From Winogradskyella immobilis (GTDB lineage Bacteria > Bacteroidota > Bacteroidia > Flavobacteriales > Flavobacteriaceae), in contig NZ_JAIQXX010000012.1 in NCBI RefSeq assembly GCF_021887715.1, forward strand, positions 1 through 64,000: a stretch of DNA of 64,000 nt, written 5' to 3'. Made by a program: the position numbers and the translations under genes. Numbering within the stretch: position 1 is the first letter of the stretch; each line of letters starts with the position of its first letter. Positions 36,024-46,337 of this stretch are shown here, piece after piece. The notes under the pieces were generated by a model. The model searched no databases, was not told where the DNA came from, and worked only from the letters and a program-made list of their open reading frames with translations.

Positions 36024-36857
36024 TTAAAGTGTTTTAGGTAATGCCGCTTTCTGTTCTATACCTATTAGGTAGTCTGGATATGGCTTATCTTCTGGTAACA
36101 ATAACAAGTGACATTTACCACGATCTTTAATTGTTGAAGCCGTTTTTAATTCCGTTCCAGTTTTTAAATACCATGCTCTATATTTCGCCTTATCACACCA
36201 ATCTAACATAAGTTGACCTGCTTTTTCCATACCAAGACCTTCTACATTATGCATTTCTATAAAAAAAGCACATTCGGTTTTATTAGCTACTGTGTAAGCA
36301 CCTTCCATTACCAATGTTTCTGCTCCTTCTACATCAATTTTTATAATATCTGGTTTTAAATCATAGAGCTTATATAAATAATCTAGCGTTACTGTACTAA
36401 CCTCAGTAAAGCTATTTGTAGCAGCAGCAGATTTAGCGTGCGAAGCATACATACTACCTGCCGCACCAGATCCAATAGTGTAAAATTTCATATTACTGTT
36501 GTCATTATCGCTAACAAATCCAGAAAAATATTGAGCCTTAAGCCCTAAGTTATTTATAGTAAGGTTAAAATGTGCTTCGTTTAACGCCTGAGGGTTGGGA
36601 TCTACCAATATGTAGTCTCTTTGAGGGTTTTGAATCATAGCCAATAAAGCTGTATAACCAACATTACAACCAATATCAAAAATAACATCGTTGTGTTTAG
36701 CTAAGTAAAAAAACCAAGTATCGTCTTGATCTACCGCTTCTCTAATAGTTCCTGGTGTTGCTTTAATTGAAACGCCACAAATATTGGATACCACAAGTTT
36801 TCGCTCCTTGTTTTCGAGCTTATACTTTATTCCTGAAAGAAACTTTTTAATCTTCAT
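36024..36857 (-). CDS. FkbM-family methyltransferase
   Basis: A 277-residue SAM-dependent methyltransferase of the FkbM family. The SAM motif is FDIGCNVGYTALLA (about 57-70), followed by LVDPNPQAL and the conserved DIIKIDVEGAETLVMEGA (about 168-185). Such enzymes O-methylate sugars in glycan loci, so one residue of the polysaccharide is probably methylated. It overlaps the exostosin-like gene by 11 bp. Confidence 0.92.
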   Translation of the reverse strand: MKIKKFLSGIKYKLENKERKLVVSNICGVSIKATPGTIREAVDQDDTWFFYLAKHNDVIFDIGCNVGYTALLAMIQNPQRDYILVDPNPQALNEAHFNLTINNLGLKAQYFSGFVSDNDNSNMKFYTIGSGAAGSMYASHAKSAAATNSFTEVSTVTLDYLYKLYDLKPDIIKIDVEGAETLVMEGAYTVANKTECAFFIEMHNVEGLGMEKAGQLMLDWCDKAKYRAWYLKTGTELKTASTIKDRGKCHLLLLPEDKPYPDYLIGIEQKAALPKTL

Positions 36858-37866
36858 TAAAAAATGTATTAAAAAAAGGATACAATTGTAATTGTTCTTC
36901 CCATAATTTTCTATTTGCTAAAAATAGATTATTTAAGGATGTATTATCATGCTTTTTATGAAACTTATAAACTTTTTCTGCAACTAAATGTCGCTCATTA
37001 TACGCGACCCAAACCACATGTTCTTTCCAATTAATTTTGCTTTCTAAAGGTAATAAACAATCTGTATTAACAAATACAGGAATACGCCCCATTGCTAATG
37101 TTTCATAAAATCGTGTCGAAAAATTTCCAGCACCTCTCATGCAAATAACATAATCTGAATCTTTAATATTGTTATAAAACTCTATAGAGGTAGAAAGCCT
37201 ATCTTTTTCTGATGCAACTCCTGCTCTATATGCTTTCCTTAAAATAAAATTACTGATAACTTTATCCGACTTTTGAAGATTGTTTAAAATTTTCCACCTA
37301 AAATAAGTTGTTGAAATCAGCTGTTCTGTATCACGTTTAGTATACCCAATGCTAGAAAGCATATTTTTTACTGCTGTTTTTAAAACTTCTTTAATACTAT
37401 TCTTACCTAATTTAATTGCTTGTCCACAAAATCCAACTGTTGCTTTATTAGATGTCGCTTTTGGAATGGCATCCTGATTAGGGAAATATTTTAATATAGG
37501 GTCTTCTATGAAAACTGGAAGGCCTTTATGGTTTGAACTCTGTTTGGATTTCCCCCCATTAGAGCGAAACACATAACCACTAAACGTCTTTGGTACTTTA
37601 ACTCCAAAATCTCCAAAAACAAATGACACAATTGGGCGGTTATTAGGAAGGTTCTTATAATAATTTAGAACCTCTTGAATATTATTGTGTGTATGATAAT
37701 AATTCCAAGACATTGGCAATATAACACAATCGGCTTCATCTATATTTTCTGTGATAGATAAATTTTTCGCCCAATTATTCTCTTCCTTCATTAATGACTT
37801 TAATAAAGGAAAAATGTGCCATCTTGCAGAATTATCGTAAAGCGATTTTGGGTAATAAAATATCAT
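36847..37866 (-). CDS. Exostosin-like glycosyltransferase
   Basis: A 339-residue protein with an exostosin-type ending: DYVICMRGAGNFSTRFYETLAMGRIPVFVNTDCLLPLE (about 234-271) followed by INWKEHVVWV. This matches the conserved C-terminal block of exostosin/GT47-like proteins, where the bacterial members occur in capsule and EPS loci. The N-terminal half is less conserved. Donor and acceptor are unknown. Confidence 0.85.
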   Translation of the reverse strand: MIFYYPKSLYDNSARWHIFPLLKSLMKEENNWAKNLSITENIDEADCVILPMSWNYYHTHNNIQEVLNYYKNLPNNRPIVSFVFGDFGVKVPKTFSGYVFRSNGGKSKQSSNHKGLPVFIEDPILKYFPNQDAIPKATSNKATVGFCGQAIKLGKNSIKEVLKTAVKNMLSSIGYTKRDTEQLISTTYFRWKILNNLQKSDKVISNFILRKAYRAGVASEKDRLSTSIEFYNNIKDSDYVICMRGAGNFSTRFYETLAMGRIPVFVNTDCLLPLESKINWKEHVVWVAYNERHLVAEKVYKFHKKHDNTSLNNLFLANRKLWEEQLQLYPFFNTFFNED

Positions 37867-37878
37867 CTCTTATGTTAA

Positions 37879-39048
37879 TTAACGATTATTCTCATAAAAT
37901 TCATAAAATTTTTGCTGTTGCTTATTCACATTAAATTCATGTTTTACGCGATCTTTTGCTCTTTGAATGATGCCGTCTTTTTCGGTTTGAGGTAAACTAA
38001 TTACACTTCTAATTTTTTCTACTAGTAGCTCTGGTTTTCGTAAAGGTACAACCCAACCTGTTTCATTGTGCAACACATTTTCCGATAATCCTTCAGCATC
38101 ACTAACAACACAAAGTAAACCCATTGCTTGGGCTTCTAAAACAGCATTACAAAAACCTTCTTGCACGCTATATTGCAAATAGATATCTGCTTCGCTCAAT
38201 GCTTCTTTAATCTTATCGTGCCCTAACTGACCTTTAAACGTCACGCTCGAACTTAAGTTTAATTGATGCGCTAAAAACTTAAAATATTCTTCTTGAGGGC
38301 CATTTCCAATTATCGTGTAATGAAATGTAACTCCCTGTTTTTTTAATAAAGCTAATGCTTCTAGCGTATAATCCAACCCCTTTTTCCAGTGTAATCTGGC
38401 GACCGTTATAAATTGAATTGAATCATTTTCTTTATTTTGAGTTGTCGTAAAAAAATCGACATCTATTGCTGGTGTAATTTTTACTACTGGAGCTTGATCT
38501 TTAAAGTTATTACTATAGAGAAGTGTCTTTATATCATTAGAAATGACATGAATTTTATCTACTTTATTCCAAAGTTTAGCATAACAATTTGGATGTTTTA
38601 ATGGGTAAATACCAATGTCGAAACCTCTAAAACTCACAGCCAATTTAGCATCAATAGCTTTTGCTAGGTTTTCTCTTCCTATAGATAAGGTTCCAAACCC
38701 AAAATGTAACCAATCTAACTTCTCTTTAAAAAATGCTGCGTTTAAGTATACTTTCTTCATTATTTGAAAAACAGACACACCCTCTTTTCGTTCTAGTTTA
38801 TAATATTTAATAACACAATTAACATGCGGAATTAAACTTAAATAAGCTATTATAAGCTTAAAAAGTAGTGCCCCTTTTCGAATAGAAACAGATGGTAGCT
38901 TTCGCACTTCACATAACGAAAAATCTGGATTGCTTTTTTGACAAAACAAAAGCACAGAATGTCCTTTTTCTTTTAAGCCTAAAATTTTAGACTTAAGAAA
39001 AGTTTCTGAATAACCCGGCGACGCCGAAAGTATAAGCCCTATTCTCAT
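37879..39048 (-). CDS. Glycosyltransferase family 4 protein (WcaL-like)
   Basis: A 389-residue GT-B glycosyltransferase. It starts LILSASPGYSETFLKSKI, like the colanic acid WcaL/AmsK group, whose members read SETF near the N-terminus. The donor domain has ITVARLHWKKGLDYTLEAL and EGFCNAVLEAQAMGLLCVVSD (EX7E, about 305-325). There is a 12-bp gap to each neighbour. Confidence 0.92.
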   Translation of the reverse strand: MRIGLILSASPGYSETFLKSKILGLKEKGHSVLLFCQKSNPDFSLCEVRKLPSVSIRKGALLFKLIIAYLSLIPHVNCVIKYYKLERKEGVSVFQIMKKVYLNAAFFKEKLDWLHFGFGTLSIGRENLAKAIDAKLAVSFRGFDIGIYPLKHPNCYAKLWNKVDKIHVISNDIKTLLYSNNFKDQAPVVKITPAIDVDFFTTTQNKENDSIQFITVARLHWKKGLDYTLEALALLKKQGVTFHYTIIGNGPQEEYFKFLAHQLNLSSSVTFKGQLGHDKIKEALSEADIYLQYSVQEGFCNAVLEAQAMGLLCVVSDAEGLSENVLHNETGWVVPLRKPELLVEKIRSVISLPQTEKDGIIQRAKDRVKHEFNVNKQQQKFYEFYENNR

Positions 39049-39060
39049 TGTAAATTTGTA

Positions 39061-39852
39061 TTACAAATTACCCTTAGTTGCATTATCTAAAAGTCTTCTG
39101 TTTTTGTAAGTGTACAACTTTCGTTTATTTGGATTATATAAAACCCACTCAAAATGTTGTCTTAAAGCTCGAGAAAAACGTTTTATTTTCTTTCTAATTT
39201 TAGATTTATTAATATAGAGACCTTGTCCTAGAGTTGATTCAACATCGATTGCATGAAAATAATTAATTTTAGTTATTCCAATTTTTGCAGTACTTTTCAT
39301 TATTCTAATAGCAAACTCTGTTTCTCCATAACCTACACTAGTATTTTCTAAATAATATCCATAGGTTTCATAAAAAGTTTTAGTGGTTAAAAATGGATGA
39401 TCACTATATTGAAATGTATTTATATTAAAATTTGAGAATGAAAACTTTGGAATTCTGAAAATATTATCCGAACACTTTATTAATTTACTAAACACATAAT
39501 TTGCTCTATATCTTACCATATCTAAGATCCCCTTTTCTAATAATACTAAACCTTCTAAAAATACTTCATTAAATTTTGAGTCAATTAAAAAATCTTCTTG
39601 TACATATAATATGTTGGCCCCAATGCAAGCTTTTAATCCTTTATTTATATTTGCTGCTAACCCTTGATTTACTTTTGTGGTAACTAATGTATCTATTTGA
39701 AAGTCTTTAAGTTTTTCTATATTTTCAATATTACTTCCATCATCACTAACTACAATTTCATAATTAATATTAAAATTAAAATCACGTAAAGTATTAATAC
39801 ATTTTTTTAATGCCTCTGGTCTATTATAGTGTGTTATTAATATGCTTAACAT
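39061..39852 (-). CDS. Glycosyltransferase family 2 protein
   Basis: A 263-residue GT-A glycosyltransferase: SILITHYNRPEALKKCI (about 3-19), VVSDDGSNIE and a YVQEDFLID block (about 89-97) in place of the usual DxD. It is strongly AT-rich even for this window, as judged by eye from its Lys/Asn/Ile-rich content. It probably transfers one sugar of the repeat. Confidence 0.88.
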   Translation of the reverse strand: MLSILITHYNRPEALKKCINTLRDFNFNINYEIVVSDDGSNIENIEKLKDFQIDTLVTTKVNQGLAANINKGLKACIGANILYVQEDFLIDSKFNEVFLEGLVLLEKGILDMVRYRANYVFSKLIKCSDNIFRIPKFSFSNFNINTFQYSDHPFLTTKTFYETYGYYLENTSVGYGETEFAIRIMKSTAKIGITKINYFHAIDVESTLGQGLYINKSKIRKKIKRFSRALRQHFEWVLYNPNKRKLYTYKNRRLLDNATKGNL

Positions 39853-39873
39853 AAAATTATAACTTCTTTTTTA

Positions 39874-41049
39874 CTAATTATTTAATACTGTTTTGTATAG
39901 ATTCAACATACCAGAAACCATTTTTTCATGTGAATGATTCTGTTCAATTTTTAACCGTGCCTTTTTTATAATAGTGTTATAATCGCTTTCCGAGAGGTTT
40001 TTTACTTCCATAATACAATTTGCCATTGCATTTATATCTCTAGGTGGTACTAAAAATCCATTTTCTTCATTTGTAATAACTTCATTCATTCCTCCACAAT
40101 TGCTACTAACTACCAAAATTCCTAAAGCCATAGCTTCTAATACAACATTAGCAATACCTTCTTCTATACTAGATAATAACAAAACATCCGCATCTTTAAG
40201 TTCTTCTTTTACTTTAGAAAAAGATACCGATTCTTTTAAGGTAACCTCTTTTTTTAATTGTAATTGTGACCGTTGATGTATTAGCTTTTCATCTTCTTCT
40301 ACTCCAATAATTGTATAATGAAATGCAGTTTTCTTTTCTTTCAATATTGCCATTGCATCTAAAGCAAAACTATAGCCTTTAGAAAAATGTGACCTCCCTA
40401 CAGAAATAATTTTCAACGGTTTATATATCTGTTTTTTAGATTGAAATTGAAAACTCTCAAGCAGTAAACCACTTTTCACAACGTTGATTTTATCAGGATC
40501 TGCGTTATATTTTTCAGCTTCTTTTGAAATAGATTCAGAAACTGCATGAAACGCAGTAACTTTCGGAAACAATTCTAAATACAAATCTTTATAAAACGGA
40601 TTTGCTTTAGGGCTAATGGTAATATGTGTACCTCTTAGACTAACCACTAGTTTCATTCCAAATTCTTGAACCCACATCCAGTCCTTGATACTTTTTGCCC
40701 ACTGTAAATGAAAAATGTCAGGTTTGTAATATAAAACAGGGTAATATTTTAAGCGCAACACACGTTTAGGTTCAATAGTATTTGATTTAATAATTTCATC
40801 TAGCCTAATTTTGTCTTTAGGTTTAAATAACGATAACAATAAAGTGTACTTACAGAGCCTTATAAGTTTATTTAACTTACTGCCATAACAATGATATTTA
40901 ATTGATTTTGACTGAAAACATTTGCCATTAGCAACACCAAAAACTAACACATTTACATTTTTTTTTACTAAGCCCTTAATTAAACGCTCAATAAACGTAG
41001 TGCTTTTACTAACCCCTGAATATACAGCTACTGTTATTCCTTTCTTCAA
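39874..41049 (-). CDS. Glycosyltransferase family 4 protein
   Basis: A 391-residue GT-B glycosyltransferase. The donor domain shows ISVGRSHFSKGYSFALDAM and SSIEEGIANVVLEAMALGILVVSSNCGGMNEVI (EX7E, about 295-327). A conserved FHLQWAKSIKDW block near 114-125 is shared by related EPS transferases. Spacing to the asparagine-synthase-like gene is 2 bp, so the two are co-translated. Confidence 0.92.
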   Translation of the reverse strand: MKKGITVAVYSGVSKSTTFIERLIKGLVKKNVNVLVFGVANGKCFQSKSIKYHCYGSKLNKLIRLCKYTLLLSLFKPKDKIRLDEIIKSNTIEPKRVLRLKYYPVLYYKPDIFHLQWAKSIKDWMWVQEFGMKLVVSLRGTHITISPKANPFYKDLYLELFPKVTAFHAVSESISKEAEKYNADPDKINVVKSGLLLESFQFQSKKQIYKPLKIISVGRSHFSKGYSFALDAMAILKEKKTAFHYTIIGVEEDEKLIHQRSQLQLKKEVTLKESVSFSKVKEELKDADVLLLSSIEEGIANVVLEAMALGILVVSSNCGGMNEVITNEENGFLVPPRDINAMANCIMEVKNLSESDYNTIIKKARLKIEQNHSHEKMVSGMLNLYKTVLNN

Positions 41050-41051
41050 AA

Positions 41052-42464
41052 TCAGTTATTAGTGGTTTTTAATTCTTGTGTTGAAAATAAAGATAATGTG
41101 AGTAACATACTCACTGAATGCGAATAAAAAACTTGGTCTTTATTCTTAAATAAATCGTAATATTTTTGTGTCACTTCTGCAGAAATCATAGTCGTAAACA
41201 TTGGATTATTAAAGAGCCTATTCTCTAGTTGTTTTTCATTTTCGCTACCTAAAAATTGTAGTTCCCAATTGCGTTGTATATATTTTTCATTAGAAGTTAT
41301 ATGCCTCAATTTGTTATAAATACGGTATGGTAAATTCCATGGTGAACGATTGTATGTATATGAGTATAAATTAAAAGGGCGTTGTGCTTGCCAAGTTAAT
41401 TTTGCTAATGTAGGTCTGCGTTTTTTGATATATGCAATCTGAATTTGTCTGCCTGCTAAATACTTTTCTGGTACAGTACAAATAAATTCGCACATTCTGT
41501 TATCGTAATAAGGTAAAGTTATTGGTTTTTTGCTCTGAAATATTGATAAATTAATACTCGTCCAGCGTGGTGCCCAATACAAACTTTTAAATGCTCGTAT
41601 TTGTGCATTTGCACTCTGAGGTATATTAATGGCTGCTAATAAACCTGAAACTCTTTTTCTAAGGTAATCTTTAAATGAGCCTTTAAGTTCCCAATCTTGC
41701 CATAAAGACTCTGCTAACTCTAAGCCTCCTTTCTTTACAATTTTATTTGCCAAAAACGATACTTGGCTCTCAAAAGATAAATCATCTTCAACATTCATAT
41801 CATCAAACAATACGTCTCCCCAATGACCAAGACTAAAAACATCTCCTAATGCTTCATACTGATTTATAAAAGCCATTTGACGTGAGTGCGTAAACTCTGA
41901 GTAGCAACTTGTAATGTTTGCTAGTTCATCTACGGAATTCCATAAATAACCTTTAGGCACAGTCATCGCTTGAAAGGGGAAGTCGCAAATTTTGGCTATT
42001 TGTTTTCCGTAATACGTTTCATCGTGGCCATTTTGAAACTTATAACTATATGAATTTACAGGAATATTAAGATACTTTAAAGCTACAGCTTGAGTTCTGC
42101 TGTCTAAGCCACCAGATAGTGGTAAAATAACCTTGTTATCCGAAATTTGTTCTTTAATGATCGTTTCAAATAGTTCAGCAAACTCATCTACGATTTGTTT
42201 AAACGGTCTATCAACTGGTGAATAATGCCACTTAAAATAAGCCTCCTCAGATAAAATTTTTTGAGTAGTCGTATTAATCTCATACTTACACCCTGGCTTT
42301 AACACCTTCTGTTCCTTATAATAGGTGTCTTGATCCAAGAAAAAACCTGTAGCCATAAAAATACAAATTGCGCGTTTATCAAGTGTCTGTTTATAACCTA
42401 CAAATGTTGGCTCAATTGGAATTATTCCTGTTTTAAATTTTGATATGTTATCTATTTCTTGCAA
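41052..42464 (-). CDS. Asparagine-synthase-like protein without a glutaminase active site
   Basis: A 470-residue protein whose centre is an asparagine-synthase ATP-pyrophosphatase domain: PP-loop LPLSGGLDSRTQAV (about 132-145) and GHWGDVLFDD. The N-terminal Cys2 of a class II glutaminase is missing, and the first about 110 residues are only vaguely related. It therefore probably forms an amide or ester bond using ammonia or another amine rather than glutamine. In glycan loci such proteins are thought to amidate uronic acids. It overlaps the next gene by 17 bp. Confidence 0.85.
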   Translation of the reverse strand: MQEIDNISKFKTGIIPIEPTFVGYKQTLDKRAICIFMATGFFLDQDTYYKEQKVLKPGCKYEINTTTQKILSEEAYFKWHYSPVDRPFKQIVDEFAELFETIIKEQISDNKVILPLSGGLDSRTQAVALKYLNIPVNSYSYKFQNGHDETYYGKQIAKICDFPFQAMTVPKGYLWNSVDELANITSCYSEFTHSRQMAFINQYEALGDVFSLGHWGDVLFDDMNVEDDLSFESQVSFLANKIVKKGGLELAESLWQDWELKGSFKDYLRKRVSGLLAAINIPQSANAQIRAFKSLYWAPRWTSINLSIFQSKKPITLPYYDNRMCEFICTVPEKYLAGRQIQIAYIKKRRPTLAKLTWQAQRPFNLYSYTYNRSPWNLPYRIYNKLRHITSNEKYIQRNWELQFLGSENEKQLENRLFNNPMFTTMISAEVTQKYYDLFKNKDQVFYSHSVSMLLTLSLFSTQELKTTNN

Positions 42465-43530
42465 GGTTTGAATATAAGGTTTCGTGAGCGCTGATAAAAG
42501 AATTTAAAGAAAAATGTACTTCACTGTAATTACGAAGTTCTTTTCCTATTGTGGTTCTCTCTTCTGAAGACTTGTGGTACATCATTAGAATTTTTTCACT
42601 CAGCATATCATCATTTTCAACTTCAAATAATAAGTTTTCAAAATCTTTTAAAATATAATGTATCCCTGGAATGTTAGAACCTAAAACTGGCACTTGCATC
42701 GCCATCGCTTCTATCAAAGCCATTGGCATACCTTCCTTTTTACTCGGTATTATATATAAATCTGCTTGTGCTAAAAAAGAACGCACATCATTTTCTTTTC
42801 CTAAGAAAGAAATTTGATTCTCTAAACCTAAGCCCTTCACTAGGTTTTTTAAATAATTAGCATACTCATTTTTATCATCGCCAATCACTTTTAAAAAGAT
42901 ATCAGATTTCTGAGTGTTTTTAATCGCTCTAACCAGGGTTTCGATACCCTTTACGGCAACAAGATTAGCAACAGTTATAATCTTAAACACTGAACAGTCA
43001 TCGTCTTTTAAAAATAAATCTGAATTGTAATATGCTGTATCTAAACCAAACGGAATAAGTTGTTGCTGCTTTTTATAAGGAAAGAACATCTTCATTTCGG
43101 TATTTACTGTAATAATAAAATGACTTAAAAAACTTCGCAGTTTCCAATGCATATTTCCCCAACTCATTGCTTTTTTTGTAAACACAAACTTAGCGTTTGC
43201 AAACCTCGATGCCAATACTTCACTCCAATCGCTACTCCAATGCCAAGAATGCACAATATCTATAGACTGCTCTTTTAAAAACAACTTAAAAGGTTTTACA
43301 CGAGATATTAAACTAAAATAAGGTCGTAAAGGCACTGTAGCATCTATAATATGCATTGGTAAACCTAAATCTTCAACTTCCTTAAAGAAAGCACCTTTGT
43401 TGTGAGTACAAGCAATAATGACTTCAAACTTAGTTTTATCTAAACCTTTAGCTAGATCGTAAAGTACTTTTCCGCTTCCAGCAGTATCAAAATTTGGGAT
43501 TGTATATAAAACTCTAGTTTTTTTAGTCAT
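42448..43530 (-). CDS. Glycosyltransferase family 4 protein
   Basis: A 360-residue GT-B glycosyltransferase with VLYTIPNFDTAGSGKVLYDLA at the N-terminus (glycine-rich acceptor loop) and IVHSWHWSSDW. The donor domain has ITVANLVAVKGIETLV and SKKEGMPMALIEAMAMQVPVLGS (EX7E, about 277-300). It is one of a run of coupled transferase genes. Confidence 0.92.
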   Translation of the reverse strand: MTKKTRVLYTIPNFDTAGSGKVLYDLAKGLDKTKFEVIIACTHNKGAFFKEVEDLGLPMHIIDATVPLRPYFSLISRVKPFKLFLKEQSIDIVHSWHWSSDWSEVLASRFANAKFVFTKKAMSWGNMHWKLRSFLSHFIITVNTEMKMFFPYKKQQQLIPFGLDTAYYNSDLFLKDDDCSVFKIITVANLVAVKGIETLVRAIKNTQKSDIFLKVIGDDKNEYANYLKNLVKGLGLENQISFLGKENDVRSFLAQADLYIIPSKKEGMPMALIEAMAMQVPVLGSNIPGIHYILKDFENLLFEVENDDMLSEKILMMYHKSSEERTTIGKELRNYSEVHFSLNSFISAHETLYSNLARNR

Positions 43531-43531
43531 T

Positions 43532-44473
43532 TTATAAAACTTTAGTTTTAAAATAAAAACGATTACATCTTAAAAAAAATGCATCTGTTAATAACCCACT
43601 TTTGTATAACTTTAACAGAGATAACCCTTTAATGTAATCTAAAAAACTAAAATAGTTTTTATCATAAAATATTTTCAATGTTGACTTTACGTATTTTGTA
43701 TTACTTATATCTCCAGATCGTTCTAGATACTTTACACACATATAATAAAAAGCTTTAACGTAGTTTTTTTGATCTCGTGATAATTGGTAATTATCTAAAA
43801 CATTTATAACTAAGTAATCTACAGACTCACAAACAGGCTGTACAAACTTTTTTCGTTCTCTTATCGACTGAACATTGTAATAAAAATCAATCGAATTATC
43901 TAATACTACATAATCATCAGTGTTAAATAATGCACGAATAGAAAGCTCTACATCCTGCAGTCGTTCTAGTTTAGGATTAAAAGCACCTAATTCTATTAAA
44001 AATCTTTTATTCCAAACTATAGCTGTAGTTTGCCAAATAAAATTTGCATTAAAAAAGTGATTTAAATAATTTGATTTTGGCGGTGTTGTCGGTATAGAAT
44101 TGCCTTTATGATCTACAACCATCATATTTTTATACACTATAAAACTCAATGTTTTAACAGAGCGATTTTCAACAAAATCTTTAGAAATACCATCATCAGA
44201 ATCTAAAAACACAACCCTATCATGTCTGCTTCGAGTTAATCCTTTATTTCTACATACCGAAGCATTGGTTTTTTTAGAATCTCGAAAAAACACAACTCTA
44301 GTGTCTTCAAATTCTTTAAAAAAAGTTTCGATAGTATTTACATGATTTTTATCTGATTTGTCATCTACTATAATCCATTCCCAAGTATTAACCGTTTGAT
44401 TACACAATATATCATAAAGGTTTTTAATGCCCTCAGAATTATTAAAATGTGGTGTTATAATACTTAAGCTCAT
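43532..44473 (-). CDS. Glycosyltransferase family 2 protein
   Basis: A 313-residue GT-A glycosyltransferase. It opens LSIITPHFNNSEGIKNLYD, followed by WIIVDDKSDK and the metal-binding VVFLDSDDGISKDFV (about 87-101). It sits between asnB (6 bp) and a GT4 gene (1 bp). Donor unknown. Confidence 0.92.
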   Translation of the reverse strand: MSLSIITPHFNNSEGIKNLYDILCNQTVNTWEWIIVDDKSDKNHVNTIETFFKEFEDTRVVFFRDSKKTNASVCRNKGLTRSRHDRVVFLDSDDGISKDFVENRSVKTLSFIVYKNMMVVDHKGNSIPTTPPKSNYLNHFFNANFIWQTTAIVWNKRFLIELGAFNPKLERLQDVELSIRALFNTDDYVVLDNSIDFYYNVQSIRERKKFVQPVCESVDYLVINVLDNYQLSRDQKNYVKAFYYMCVKYLERSGDISNTKYVKSTLKIFYDKNYFSFLDYIKGLSLLKLYKSGLLTDAFFLRCNRFYFKTKVL

Positions 44474-44479
44474 CTACTA

Positions 44480-46321
44480 TTAAACTAAATCATTATTAAT
44501 GGCCCATTTTTGCCAAGCGTATAAATGCCAAAGCCCCCAAGGGTCAATTTTTTTTGTATTGGAATAAAAGTCTTGTAATAAGCTATGTAAAACCTTTTCA
44601 TCAATATGTTCTCCCCCATAAAAAGAGGAGTCAATAACCGTTTTTATAAAGTTTTCTTTTAAATCGGTCTCTAGCCATTGTTTTATTGGAATTGAAAATC
44701 CTTTTTTTTGTTTTTCTACTTTTTCAATGGGTATAAATTGATATAAGGTGTCTTTTAAAATTAATTTTGGTCGGTCATGGTTTATTGTAAACTCTGAAAT
44801 TATAGAATTACTAAAACCAATCATGTGTTTATCTAAAAAAGGCACTCTTACCTCTAAGCTATTTGCCATACTGGTTAAATCAACCTTTCTAAGCGTACGT
44901 TGCATGTGTCCAAAAAATTCATTCCTTTTTAGATATTGAAGTACATTAGATTTAGAAAAAGCATTATCATATTGATAAATATGGTATAATTCTGAAGAGA
45001 AATCAACATTTACCATAAGTGCATCAAGCCTAGTAAAATGGATTTGTTTTTCTAATATCCAATCTGAAAATCGTTTAGTTACAGTTAATGCGGCAGATAA
45101 ACTCTTATCCTTCTTTCTTAAAAACGGAACAATTAACTTTCTTAGCCACAAAGGATACTTAAAATAATGTGCTTGATTTAAAGATTTTCTAAATCTAGGA
45201 TAACCCCAAAATAGTTCGTCTCCCCCATCTCCAGATAACATTACTGTAGCGTGTTTTTTAGCCTCTTTGGTGATTAAAAATGATGGAACGGAACTATAAT
45301 CTCCAAAGGGCTCAGACATATTCTTGAAATGAATATCTACGCTATTAAGTAATTCTTTTCTATGAACCTTAGATACCACATGAGAAACCTTCATATGTTC
45401 GGCATACACTTTAGCATCTTCAGATTCATCGAGCTCAGAATCATTCAATCCAAACGTGAATGACTTAATATCACTTTTCTGCTTTTTGGAAAAAGCAGTC
45501 ACCAAAGAACTATCATAACCTGAGCTTAGAAATGTTGCAATTGGAACATCAGATTGCAATTGGTTTTTTATAATCTTATTCATACTTAAAGAAAACATTT
45601 CTCTTGTTTCCTTTGCAGAATCTAAATGTTTTGCTTGTACTTGCCAATTGTAATACAGGCGTTTTTCTTTTACTATCTTTTCATTAAAATCCCAAATGAC
45701 ATATTGACCAGGTTCAACCTGAAAAATATTTTGAAAGACTGTATTAGGCGCAGACATATAGCCTAAACCAAAAAATTCTTTCATAATTTCTGGTCGCAAT
45801 TCCTTTTGCTTAAAAGAAGGATGTTTAAATATTTGATCGAATTGAGATGCAAATACTATTCCTGAATCACTTAAACCATAATACAATGGTTTTATACCTG
45901 AAAAATCACGAATTAAACTTAATTGCATATTCTCAGTATCCCAAATAGCAATAGCAAACATGCCATTAAGTTCTTTAGCGAAAACATTGAGTGGTATCTT
46001 TTCAATAAGATGCCTTATAATTTCACTATCAGAAGTTGACTTTAAATCACTATCAGAAATTTTATATTTGTGCTGTAATTCTTTGTAATTATAAATTTCG
46101 CCATTAAATACAATAACAAATTTATCTGAAGGGCTTATTAGAGGTTGCATTCCATTTTCTGTAACGTCTAAAATTGCTAGTCTATTAAAACCCAATTGAC
46201 AAACAGAATCTCTATAAGATTTTTGTTGATCAGGGCCACGATGGACACTTAAGTTTAATAATTCTATAAAATTATTTTCACTTAATATACTTGTAGATAT
46301 TTCCCCTAAAAAACCACACAT
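44480..46321 (-). CDS. asnB: Asparagine synthase (glutamine-hydrolysing)
   Basis: A 613-residue full-length AsnB-type enzyme. The class II glutaminase starts MCGFLGE with catalytic Cys2 and contains HRGPDQQ and FNGEIYNYKEL. The synthase domain follows with the pyrophosphatase loop FLSSGYDSSLV (about 260-270), where Ser replaces one of the usual paired glycines, then MLSGDGGDELFWGYPRF. It would make asparagine or, within this locus, amidate a sugar acid. The position inside the glycan cluster favours the latter, but this is inference. Confidence 0.88.
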   Translation of the reverse strand: MCGFLGEISTSILSENNFIELLNLSVHRGPDQQKSYRDSVCQLGFNRLAILDVTENGMQPLISPSDKFVIVFNGEIYNYKELQHKYKISDSDLKSTSDSEIIRHLIEKIPLNVFAKELNGMFAIAIWDTENMQLSLIRDFSGIKPLYYGLSDSGIVFASQFDQIFKHPSFKQKELRPEIMKEFFGLGYMSAPNTVFQNIFQVEPGQYVIWDFNEKIVKEKRLYYNWQVQAKHLDSAKETREMFSLSMNKIIKNQLQSDVPIATFLSSGYDSSLVTAFSKKQKSDIKSFTFGLNDSELDESEDAKVYAEHMKVSHVVSKVHRKELLNSVDIHFKNMSEPFGDYSSVPSFLITKEAKKHATVMLSGDGGDELFWGYPRFRKSLNQAHYFKYPLWLRKLIVPFLRKKDKSLSAALTVTKRFSDWILEKQIHFTRLDALMVNVDFSSELYHIYQYDNAFSKSNVLQYLKRNEFFGHMQRTLRKVDLTSMANSLEVRVPFLDKHMIGFSNSIISEFTINHDRPKLILKDTLYQFIPIEKVEKQKKGFSIPIKQWLETDLKENFIKTVIDSSFYGGEHIDEKVLHSLLQDFYSNTKKIDPWGLWHLYAWQKWAINNDLV

Positions 46322-46337
46322 AAACTAGCTTAAATAA

